Positions 8,995 to 16,760 of a DNA stretch of 42,727 nucleotides are shown one piece after another. Numbering within the stretch: position 1 is the stretch's first letter; every line of letters begins with the position of its first letter. Below the pieces are notes generated by a model. The model was not told the origin of the DNA and made no database searches. It worked only from the letters and a program-made list of their open reading frames with translations. A program made the translations under genes and the position numbers. This DNA comes from Candidatus Harrysmithiimonas galli (GTDB lineage Bacteria; Bacillota; Bacilli; CAJFEE01): positions 529-43,255 of the forward strand of contig CAJFEE010000023.1 of assembly GCA_904373265.1 (NCBI GenBank), in the 5' to 3' direction.

Positions 8995-9537
8995 CAGAAG
9001 TCTTCCTTAATAAAAATTATGAACAATAAAATATTAAATTCATAAATACAAGAGTTAGAGATAAAATACTTTTTCATAAAAATTTGATTTTTGTTTGACA
9101 ATCTATTTTTATCATGTAAATTCCCCACCAAAAACCCCCTTTTCTTTTATCTCAATCTCTTCTTGTTTTTTTCAATAGATTTGATGAAATTGATTTTACT
9201 GATCTTCCATTTGATTTTCAACAGATTCATTATGTTCCAAAAGATACATTTTTATTTTGCATCCAATTTTATCATTCCATTTATTTTTCTTTTCCAAGCA
9301 TAACAATAGCAATCCTAAAGAAAATAAATGATGAGAAATTGACTTTTCTATAACAGATTATCGTACATCCAAAGTTCAAATCTGTTGCTTCGTTCATCAT
9401 ACATATATAAAAATAAATGATAAAAATATAGTTATAAATTTCTAAAATTCATATTTTATAATGGATTAATTCTATAAATTATAAAATCAAAATATTTGTT
9501 AGATATGAAAATTCAAGATGGATCCTCAGTTCCCCTT
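8995..9537. other. AT-rich convergent spacer
   Basis: I see no credible gene in this stretch between the YutG-like gene and the prepilin peptidase gene. The only long open frame (9091-9303, +) is a Phe/Ile/Leu-rich translation of A/T-rich DNA without a ribosome-binding site. Confidence 0.5.
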
Positions 9538-10344
9538 TCAAAACAAATGTACTACAAATGCTTCAACCCATACATATACCTTATCCTCTTTATAAAAATT
9601 AGAAACAACAAAAATGATATGTTCACCAAACCAATGAATGAAAATTACCATTGCCGCAAGAAATGGAGAAAGTAAGATTTCTTGTTGTTTTTGAAATACG
9701 TTTGTCATTCTTTGGTATATACCATAAAACAATCGAAACAGCACTGCGAAAAATAAGAACAGGAAAACAAATTGCCATCCCATCGCCAATCCAAAAACCC
9801 CATAAAGCATATGGTTTCTAACTGTGATTTTGCCACAACTGACGCTTTCAATAAACTTAGGCATGAAAAAACCGACAGCTACACCGATACATGCATCATA
9901 AAATGAAACCATTGTTGGAAGAAAAAACTGTTCAATAAAAAACAAAACAAAAAATACAAGCAGAACTTGATTTGAAATTCGTTTGTATCTTATATTCGAT
10001 AATAAACCAATTACTACCAGGGAAACAAATGTTACAGAGAGCACAAACGATCCACTCAAACCATATTTCCAATAAGAAATAACAAATCCCAATGCGGTAA
10101 TGATTTCAAATATGCAATAAAGCGGTGAAATGGATACACCACAATTTCTGCACTTTCCACATAAAAACAAGTAAGAAAAAATCGGACAAAGTTCAGCCGC
10201 TGATAATACACGTTTGCAAGATAGACAATGTGATCGCAAAGTTACAATAGACTCACCTCTTAAAATCCGAAAAGCGATAACATTGTAAAATGATCCCAAA
10301 AAGGCACCATATATCGCAACAAAAACACTGATTAGAAAATCCAC
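9538..10344 (-). CDS. comC: Prepilin peptidase (ComC/PilD type), predicted protease-dead
   Basis: The 268-residue polytopic membrane protein has about eight helices. The N-terminal methyltransferase module is intact: LGSFYNVIAFR, then CLSC (40-43) and CGKCRNCG (62-69), the four-Cys zinc site. The peptidase half aligns helix by helix with ComC, but both catalytic aspartates of the GxGD-type site are Asn. ComC's T-D-I-H is S-N117-I-R here (codon AAT at 9996-9994), and the GGGDIKL motif is TVRN177HML here (codon AAC at 9816-9814). Family members cleave and N-methylate type IV prepilin-like competence pseudopilins. The start is GTG at 10344, as the in-frame codon three before it is a stop; GGAG lies upstream. 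No pilin gene is nearby. Confidence 0.85.
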   Translation of the reverse strand: MDFLISVFVAIYGAFLGSFYNVIAFRILRGESIVTLRSHCLSCKRVLSAAELCPIFSYLFLCGKCRNCGVSISPLYCIFEIITALGFVISYWKYGLSGSFVLSVTFVSLVVIGLLSNIRYKRISNQVLLVFFVLFFIEQFFLPTMVSFYDACIGVAVGFFMPKFIESVSCGKITVRNHMLYGVFGLAMGWQFVFLFLFFAVLFRLFYGIYQRMTNVFQKQQEILLSPFLAAMVIFIHWFGEHIIFVVSNFYKEDKVYVWVEAFVVHLF

Positions 10345-11231
10345 TTCCCATCACTCCTTTATTTTATTTCGGATAAAAATAATTCTATTATTCAAATAAT
10401 AAATAAATATTTTCTATATAGAATTTCCCTTATCAAAGAATAACGATTCTTTTTTGAAGCTCTTTTATCTGCTAAGCAAAGAGAACAAAAGCAACAAGCT
10501 TAATTTTTGGACACAACTTCATCCATCTGACAATAGCAAAAATAGAAACACCCTATTCTTTAGAAAACTCAGTTTATGTTTTTCCAGCCAGATAAAGGGA
10601 AACGACACGCTGTAAAAATTATTATCATACTTTGGAATGAACATAAAAAAGACCTCCTTATTTTGTGTTTAATTGAATTGTACCCATTTTCCTTTTTTCA
10701 TTTTTAAAACTCAGATCTCCTGTGTACAAATCACAAATCCATACAATTTGTCATATGTAATCCCCTCCAAACTACTTCAAGGATCTACCAACATATTTGT
10801 ATAAATTTTTGGCTTTTCATAAAAAGAAATTTGAAAAAATATGCAGCTTTATAAAAGAAATGAGTGATAAAAGTGAAATAAAACATTATTTAAAACAAAT
10901 ATCATATAAATATAAAAATATTCCATAGATATAAATAAAATAAAAATAGGTAAATTTTACCATTTACAAAATGCCAAAGTAAGTGATCTAATTAAATATA
11001 TAGTAGAAATGAATAAAATATTTTAAAAAGAAGAGAGAAAATATTTTTATATAAAAAAGAAATCATAATAAAAAGTTTTCTTCTTCATAGTTATAGCAAA
11101 TCATTTTATAAAATATTTTTTTGAATCATAAATATAGATGTGAAAACAACTATAAGAATATCTCTACTATCATATAGTTAAAAACAATAAATACTTAAGA
11201 AGAATCTGTTTTTATTCGGTAAAATAAACTA
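10345..11231. other. AT-rich region with only tiny ORFs
   Basis: No gene of normal size is visible. On the minus strand between about 10770 and 10519 there are three very short ORFs, each preceded by a purine-rich ribosome-binding-like site: 7, 10 and 41 codons. The last is listed separately. From 10800 to 11230 the sequence is mostly A/T and I see no coding signal. Confidence 0.4.
10519..10644 (-). CDS. Possible 41-aa peptide with a strong ribosome-binding site
   Basis: A 41-codon ORF begins MFIPKYDNNFYS and ends with a hydrophobic FLFLLLSDG. It starts eight bases after a perfect AAGGAGG, better than most genuine genes in the window. I recognise no family. It lies about 175 bases upstream of the prepilin peptidase gene on the same strand, and two shorter ORFs with ribosome-binding sites precede it. 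It may be a real small protein, a leader peptide or the remnant of a decayed gene. Confidence 0.3.
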   Translation of the reverse strand: MFIPKYDNNFYSVSFPFIWLEKHKLSFLKNRVFLFLLLSDG

Positions 11232-11260
11232 TTGATAACAATTACTACAAACAATATTTT
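11232..11260 (+). promoter_or_regulatory. Candidate promoter of the toxin gene
   Basis: TTGATA (11232-11237) and TATTTT (11255-11260) are 17 bases apart. This is a plausible but imperfect sigmaA promoter, placed so that the transcript would carry about 240 bases of structured leader before the toxin start. Confidence 0.4.
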
Positions 11261-11408
11261 TCTATATTTGTTTCTTTTTTTAAAAAGAGGAATAGAAATA
11301 TAGAAAGGTTTTTGTTAAGGTAATTTTTATATGATTAGATAACAGCTTCTTGCTTGGAATAAAACTATGATAGTTTGAATTTAATTTTAAATAAAAAGCT
11401 GTTGTCTA
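11259..11408 (+). promoter_or_regulatory. Structured 5' leader of the toxin gene
   Basis: Two stem-loops can be drawn directly. The first has 11-base perfect arms TTTCTATATTT (11259-11269) and AAATATAGAAA (11296-11306). The second has 13-base arms TAGATAACAGCTT (11336-11348) and AAGCTGTTGTCTA (11396-11408) that pair at every position, with one G-T pair, and encloses a smaller hairpin AAACTAT-G-ATAGTTT (11362-11376). No known riboswitch class is recognised. The position between promoter and upstream ORF suggests regulation of the toxin transcript, which is inference. Confidence 0.45.
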
Positions 11409-11436
11409 TATTATTACAATGAAAAAGGAGGGATTG

Positions 11437-11505
11437 ATGATATCTTTGTTTTCACTTTTTACAAATGAAAGGTTTATTATTTTTCATGAGAATGGAGGAA
11501 TTTAA
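11437..11505 (+). CDS. 22-codon upstream ORF abutting the toxin start
   Basis: The ATG at 11437 follows AAAAGGAGGGATTG, an excellent ribosome-binding site. The peptide is MISLFSLFTNERFIIFHENGGI. Its TAA stop (11503-11505) is directly followed by the toxin GTG at 11506, and the toxin's own GGAGG lies inside the last codons of this ORF. The layout implies that ribosomes finishing the small ORF affect initiation on the toxin. The peptide itself has no recognised family. Confidence 0.5.
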   Translation: MISLFSLFTNERFIIFHENGGI

Positions 11506-13109
11506 GTGAAGAAAAAATTCAATTTGAAAAAAAGCATAGTTGGTTTCCCCTTGCAGGGGCTTTATTTTCCTTAGGAATTCAACCCGCTTTTGCGGAAACT
11601 CCGACTATCCATAATAATGTTGACCAAATTGTAAGCCAAGCACGAGCAATACAAAGCTTCATATCAGAATTTGAATTCAGAACTAGTGGATCTACACATG
11701 GCGCTACAGTTGCAGAAACAACTCTTTCTCCTACTGGCAATACTTTTAGTTTAAAAAACACTTATGTAGAACCAGATGGAAGCCCAAGCATTACTTATGA
11801 TGAGGCAGTTTATATTGGACATTCTATCCTTCACAATACTACGAATGTAGACCAAACTTTAACGACACAATCTTTTTCAGAAACCATAACAGAAACAGTA
11901 AGTACTACTACAACCCATACTGTAGGCACTTCTGTTAGCGCATCAAGTAAGTTTCAGATTCCTTTTGTAGGAGAAACTGGGGCAAGTTTTACTGCATCTT
12001 ATAATTTTTCTCAAAATAAAACAAACACCAATTCAAAAGCAGTAACGATAACAGTTCAGCCACAAAGCGTACTTGTTCCGGCAAATTCATCTGTTGAAGT
12101 GAATGTTTATTTAAACAAAGCAAAAATTAAAGGGAATGTAAAACTAAAAGGAGAATTAGTTGGTTCGGAAAGTGGAAAAGCGACTGTTAAAGGATATAAT
12201 TACTATCCTAACGGTTGGATTACATTAGGAACAATAGGTTATACCTTTGATTTAACAGAATTCGCAAAAAAATATGGTGGAAATAAAGGAAGTATGCAAA
12301 ATGGAACTTATTTCCTTGGAATTGTACCAAATGCTGATGGCAGTATAAATATTGCCGGTAAAGGTACTTATGAAGCCAGTATTGGATCAGAATTGGTTGT
12401 GGAAACAAAAAATTTATCAACTCAAGAAACTTTGCAAACTCCATTAGAAGGTATCTCTATAAATGATAAAAGCAATCCAAATGCATATCCTACAGAGGTT
12501 GAATATCCATCCACAAAGACTATAGAAATGGGTTCTGATGCTTCAAGTAATCAAAAAATGGTTACACTTTTTAAAGATGACAATTACCATGGAAGCAGCC
12601 AAAAATTGGGCGTAGGTAAATATGCTTATACTTCTTTTCCAATGATTGGTGACAATGCACTTTCTTCACTGTATATTCCAGAAGGGCTGAAAGTGATTTT
12701 GTATGAAAATGCAGATTTTACAGGAAACCAAATGGAGCTTACAAGCAATACAGATTTGTATAGAAAAGGTTTTAATGATAAAACTTCAGCGATTGAAATC
12801 ATAGATCTAAGCTCTGCGTCAAATTCTTCTGAAGAAGAGAGAATGGTAACACTTTTTAAAGATGACAATTACCATGGAAGCAGCCAAAAATTAGGCGTAG
12901 GTAAATATGCTTATACTTCTTTTCCAATGATTGGTGACAATGCACTTTCTTCACTGTATATTCCAGAAGGATTAAAAGTGATTTTGTATGAAAATGCAGA
13001 TTTTACCGGGAAGCAAATGATTCTTATGCATAATACAGATTTGTATAGCTCGACAGATTTTAATGATAAAACTTCAGCAATTGAAATTATAGACCTATAT
13101 GCTAGATGA
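11506..13109 (+). pseudogene. Secreted ETX/MTX2-family pore-forming toxin with two beta/gamma-crystallin domains; one-base frameshift in the signal peptide
   Basis: The coding region starts at GTG 11506, six or seven bases after GGAGG. It reads MKKKFNLKKSIVGFP, then meets TAG at 11572. The rest is open in another frame from before 11559 to 13109. Adding one C to the CCCC at 11547-11550 gives a continuous 534-residue protein with a textbook signal peptide ending IQPAFA. Residues about 30-335 are an aerolysin-fold ETX/MTX2 domain: TLTTQSFSETITET, a Ser/Thr-rich insertion strand TVSTTTTHTVGTSVS, IPFVGETGASF and VTITVQPQSVLVP. Two beta/gamma-crystallin-like repeats follow at about 352-440 and 446-534. 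The family forms beta-barrel pores in target membranes, and the crystallin repeats probably bind the surface or add stability. If the frameshift is a sequencing error, the gene is intact. Confidence 0.85.
12558..13106 (+). repeat. Tandem duplication encoding the two crystallin domains
   Basis: Two copies, 12558-12822 and 12843-13106, are offset by 285 bases and almost identical at nucleotide level over their first 160 bases (both encode MVTLFKDDNYHGSSQKLGVG and the following strand). They diverge toward the end (LTSNTDLYRKG versus LMHNTDLYSSTD). The near identity, including silent positions, points to a recent duplication or gene conversion within the toxin gene. Confidence 0.9.
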
Positions 13110-13116
13110 GGAAAAA

Positions 13117-13260
13117 CTAGTAACACTTTTTGAAAGATAACAATGACTACGGAAGCGGCCAAAAATTGGGAGAAGGATGGAAAACTTTACTATGACAATG
13201 ACTTTCTTATGGAGAAATTGGACGGTGCGCCTATTGCGTCGTCTTAGCTATCTTTACAGT
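13117..13260 (+). pseudogene. Decayed third crystallin repeat after the toxin stop
   Basis: Just past the toxin TGA the sequence again encodes, with frameshifts, a version of the same repeat: a VTLF-like start, then KDNNDYGSGQKLGEGW in place of KDDNYHGSSQKLGVGK. It breaks down after about 60 recognisable bases. The toxin may once have had at least three C-terminal crystallin units. Confidence 0.6.
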
Positions 13261-14049
13261 TTGGAAAGCTACCTATTGAAAACGCTTGAAGCCTTTTATC
13301 TTATACTTTTAATGCAACATATTTTTTCTTAATCATAAAATATTCATCAAATTCATATTATAAATTGAAAAAGCCCATTCAAATTGAAATAAAGAAATGA
13401 TAGGTTCTTATTTTATTAGGGAATATATTTGGATGAATATGTGAAGTAGAAAAAATGCTTATAAAAAGTTTGACGGTTTATTATGAAAGTGATTTTGTTT
13501 GCAAAAGGTATTTTTGTATGATTTAAATTTTAATGACATTCATTTGCATTTTGGTTACTGGATATCTAATGCTGCGAAATCAGTAAACAACATAGAGATT
13601 TGCACATCTAAATATATATTTTGCTTCTATACAGAAAAAATGAAAACCACTGTGCACCAAATGAGAAACGAATCAAACAAAAAATGATTCCTTTTTTATA
13701 TCATAAGATCTCGGAAAAAGACACACCATATGTACTTCTCTTTACAAATAAATGCATCAAACGGTAAGTAGAGTAATTGAGGTTACGAGCTTATTCGAAG
13801 GCAAAGGAACTACCTAAAACTGAAAAAGAAAAAATTTATATATATTTTATTTAATCCAAAATATTTTAATAGACTGGTTGATAGCCAATCTCAAAAAGAA
13901 AAAACTGCTGCTATTCTATTTCTAATTAACGATCCAGCTCATAATTTACGGGAAAAAATTTAACAAGGAAAAATGATACATCCCAATACATTCCTTCATT
14001 TATCTAACAATTTACAAAAATTATCAGTTTGATTCATACAATTTTTTGT
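13261..14049. other. AT-rich spacer with no recognised gene
   Basis: I see no supported gene. The open frame 13499-13687 (+, 62 codons) has no ribosome-binding site and no recognisable motif. Between about 13690 and 14030 several frames hold short protein-like stretches broken by stops, so this may be the remains of a gene, but I cannot name it. Confidence 0.4.
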
Positions 14050-14769
14050 TTACGCCAACTGCGATAACCATTCTTTTAATTGTACAGGATAATCCGTAAT
14101 TACCCCATCACATCTGGTTGCTAAACATAAACTGAGCTGCTCTTTTTGATTTATGGTATACGGATAAATTTTTATTCCTTGCATTTGATACAACCGAATC
14201 CGTTTCTGATTCTTCAATAAGGCAACGTTCGGATTTAGTCCGTTAATCTGATCAACTTTTAAAGTAAGGGGTGACTTTTTAAAACTACGTGAAATCAGGA
14301 AATGCGCTGGAATATGTGGAGCAAGACATTTACATCTCTGCACAGTTTCATAGTGAAAAGAACTAAAATATACACGATCACTTAAACCATATTTTTCAAT
14401 CTCCATCAACACCTTCTCTTCTATTCCCTCATAACGGATTCGATCGGTCTTCAATTCAATATTTAAACTGAGCTGGGTTTCTTGAATCCAGTATAAAACT
14501 TCATCCAAAGTAGGAATGGTTTGTACAGAACAATTTGAGTGGTGGATTTGGAATTTTTTTAATTCAGTTAGCGAATAATCTTTTACATACCCACTGCCAC
14601 TTGTTGTCCGATCAACAGTTTCATCATGAATCACAACAACTTCCCCATCCTTTGACAATTGAACATCCAATTCAATTCCTTCTGCTGGCGTCTTGAGCAC
14701 TTGTAAAAAAGCTTCCATCGTATTTTCGGGATATTGTCCAGAAAACCCGCGATGTGCATAAATTTTCAT
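14050..14769 (-). CDS. Glycerophosphodiester phosphodiesterase
   Basis: The 239-residue cytoplasmic GDPD-family TIM-barrel enzyme hydrolyses glycerophosphodiesters to sn-glycerol-3-phosphate and an alcohol. Family residues are present: His6-Arg7 (YAHRGFSGQYPENT), metal ligands Glu33 and Asp35 (GIELDVQLSKDG), His48 (VVIHDETVDRTT), and further on NIELKTDR and the C-terminal GVITDYP. No signal peptide is present, so it should act inside the cell (UgpQ/YqiK-like), recycling phospholipid headgroups. I use the ATG at 14769, after GAGGAG, instead of the ORF start at 14850, which adds an unrelated Cys-rich leader. It lies close downstream of the YbjN-like gene and may be cotranscribed with it. Confidence 0.92.
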   Translation of the reverse strand: MKIYAHRGFSGQYPENTMEAFLQVLKTPAEGIELDVQLSKDGEVVVIHDETVDRTTSGSGYVKDYSLTELKKFQIHHSNCSVQTIPTLDEVLYWIQETQLSLNIELKTDRIRYEGIEEKVLMEIEKYGLSDRVYFSSFHYETVQRCKCLAPHIPAHFLISRSFKKSPLTLKVDQINGLNPNVALLKNQKRIRLYQMQGIKIYPYTINQKEQLSLCLATRCDGVITDYPVQLKEWLSQLA

Positions 14770-14819
14770 TTGAATTCTCTCCTCTTTACTGCCGAATATT
14801 TCAATCAAGCCAAATCGCT

Positions 14820-15314
14820 TTATACAAATACACCTGCCTCTGCTTGACATAAACGAAATACTTCCTCTCCCTCTTCAAATAAGTCAAACAAACACAACAT
14901 GGGTGTAACAGGAGAAAAATATTTTCTTTCCACATAATGAGTATACCTACAAAACAGAAACCCTTTATCATCCAAACCATATGCCCCGATTCGATTGGAA
15001 ATATGTAGCTGATTAATAAAATGCCAAATTGCATTTGTTGAGTAAAAATAATCTGACAGTCGAAAAGAAAAAAAGCAATATAACTCAATTTTTCGGATTT
15101 GATTTTCCTTTAAGCCAAGACATAATTTGATAAAATGTTTTTCATCCAGTGGTTGTCGCATTTCAAAAAAATACATATGGAATTTTTTATGATAAAACCT
15201 CCGAAAGGTCAAGTCATTTTTTTGCATATAACGATCGAGTGCAAGCAATAAATCCTGCTCCGATATTTCCATTCGTTCACACATCCTTCCGACATCATTT
15301 TTGTCTTCCACCAT
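14820..15314 (-). CDS. YbjN-like protein (164 aa)
   Basis: This is a soluble protein of up to 164 residues. The second half matches the pattern of YbjN/secretion-chaperone-like folds: an aromatic helix ending IWHFINQLHISNRIGAYGLDDKGFLFCRYTHYV, where the family has a helix, an I/L-G-x-F/Y strand and a following hairpin. The closing helix is TPMLCLFDLFEEGEEVF. The function of such proteins is poorly known; in other bacteria they are linked to stress or act as chaperone-like modulators. The start is uncertain: the first ATG (15314) lacks a clear ribosome-binding site, and GGAAGG stands 12 bases before an internal ATG at codon 16. It precedes the phosphodiesterase gene by about 50 bases. Confidence 0.6.
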   Translation of the reverse strand: MVEDKNDVGRMCERMEISEQDLLLALDRYMQKNDLTFRRFYHKKFHMYFFEMRQPLDEKHFIKLCLGLKENQIRKIELYCFFSFRLSDYFYSTNAIWHFINQLHISNRIGAYGLDDKGFLFCRYTHYVERKYFSPVTPMLCLFDLFEEGEEVFRLCQAEAGVFV

Positions 15315-15965
15315 AAATAGGCGCTTATCATCTGTTTTGACGTGGATTCAAAAAATCCTTTGATCTTTTAGCTTTTATTTGCGACAAAATATGCAAAAAA
15401 ACAAATACAAAATGGATCCCAATCCATCAAAAGAAATAAGCATTTGTATGACCTGAAATACAACCATCTGATCAATTCAATGAATCAAAAAAGGAAGGGA
15501 TCATAAAGAAATATTTTTATTCAACAATGAAAGAGAGATTGAATTTAGTCATAAATAAGCAGAAATATATACAGTTATTGATCCATTTATAACATAAAAA
15601 TCTTTATCCATCAACAGCATGAAAAAATACGACTTAAATGCTCTATAAAATGAAGTAAATCATAACAAATGAACAATCAAAAATCCCAATAGAAGCCTGA
15701 TCTTGTTATAAAAATATACTTTTCTTTTTCACATCTTTCAAACAGAAATTAAAGAGGAACCGCTGCAAAAATAATAAAAAACTACTGAGCCAATCCACGA
15801 CCAAAGAATAATGACTATTTTCATTGAAATTTCTTACATGAGCCTGAATATATAAATTTCAACTACACATTTACCCCTTATATCAAACAAAATATTCAGA
15901 ATAAATTTTCATAGAAACAATAATAATCATTATTGCTTTGTAGTTCTGTTTTTTTACTGCTTTTT
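15315..15965. other. AT-rich spacer
   Basis: I see no gene. Near the right end, 15918-15935 holds a small inverted repeat (CAATAAT, four-base loop, ATTATTG) that could be a weak terminator for the ferredoxin-fusion gene, but it has no T run. Confidence 0.4.
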
Positions 15966-16760
15966 TCATATTTCTTTCACTCTAACAATCTGATCCAACA
16001 TGGCTGTATACTGACGTGCTAAAACGCCATCATATGAAAACGCTTGAACCGGACAAATACTGACACAGCGAACACACATCACACAATCCTCAGTGAAAAC
16101 AATTCGATCCCCTTGCACTTTCAACGCATGTACTGGACAGTATCGAACACAGTCCATACAATTCGTACATTTTGGTAAAATCCGAAACGGCTTTATCAAT
16201 TGATGCCGAATCTCCTCAATCTGATTGGAGCCACGTATTGCTTTTAATGCCTTTTGGGGGTCTGCCTCCTCCAAATAAGTAATCTGACTTAAGATTTTCT
16301 CAACAATAATAGGCACACGCTTTTTTGCCGCTTCGATTCTTACAGCAAGCTCGGATTCTGAGGTCTCTTTGCTTCGTTCTTTAATCATATAATTATTGCC
16401 CAAAGAAAAAGTTTCTGCCCATACTACCTCATAACCATTCTCTTCAAAAAGCTCAACAAATTTTTGAAAACTTGTTTGAGCTGTTGCTGCTTGTGTACAA
16501 AACAAAACAACTTTTGGTTTTTGATTTTGCTGAAATGACTTGAGCTGCTCTTGAATAAAGTCCATATAAAACAACGGAACATAGCCATAAAACTTAGGAA
16601 ACCCAAGAATCAAATAGTCAAAGACTCCATCAGAAAAAAAACCTTCCTCCATGCTTTTTTCCTGAATACCGTATCCTTTTTGAGAAAATGCTTCAGCAAA
16701 TAATCCGGCAACAAATTTTGTATTGCCTGTTCCAGTAAAATAATGAATTTGTACGTTCAT
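15966..16760 (-). CDS. EFR1-type flavodoxin/ferredoxin fusion protein
   Basis: The 264-residue protein has an N-terminal flavodoxin fold, with the FMN-phosphate loop FTGTGNTKF at about residues 8-16. The C-terminal bacterial ferredoxin domain carries two 4Fe-4S motifs, CTNCMDCVRYCP and CVMCVRCVSICP, at about residues 197-240. All eight Cys ligands are present. Proteins of this architecture (EFR1 family ferrodoxins) shuttle electrons in anaerobic or facultative Bacillota; the donor and acceptor are unknown. AGGAAAA lies before the ATG. It is monocistronic, bordered by long non-coding stretches on both sides. Its presence suggests that the host can live with little oxygen. Confidence 0.9.
   Translation of the reverse strand: MNVQIHYFTGTGNTKFVAGLFAEAFSQKGYGIQEKSMEEGFFSDGVFDYLILGFPKFYGYVPLFYMDFIQEQLKSFQQNQKPKVVLFCTQAATAQTSFQKFVELFEENGYEVVWAETFSLGNNYMIKERSKETSESELAVRIEAAKKRVPIIVEKILSQITYLEEADPQKALKAIRGSNQIEEIRHQLIKPFRILPKCTNCMDCVRYCPVHALKVQGDRIVFTEDCVMCVRCVSICPVQAFSYDGVLARQYTAMLDQIVRVKEI

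Noticed and set aside
9091..9303. 70-codon + strand ORF rich in Phe, Leu and Ile
   Set aside because: It has no ribosome-binding site, and the composition is what random A/T-rich DNA gives.
13499..13687. 62-codon + strand ORF downstream of the toxin
   Set aside because: No ribosome-binding site, no motif, and it lies in A/T-rich spacer with decayed sequence around it.
14801..15088. Minus-strand ORF overlapping the YbjN-like gene in another frame
   Set aside because: It is a shadow frame; the YbjN-like frame carries the family pattern.
15918..15936. Fur/PerR-box-like inverted repeat CAATAATAATCATTATTG
   Set aside because: It has about three mismatches to the 7-1-7 consensus and lies downstream of the nearest gene, so a weak terminator or chance is more likely.
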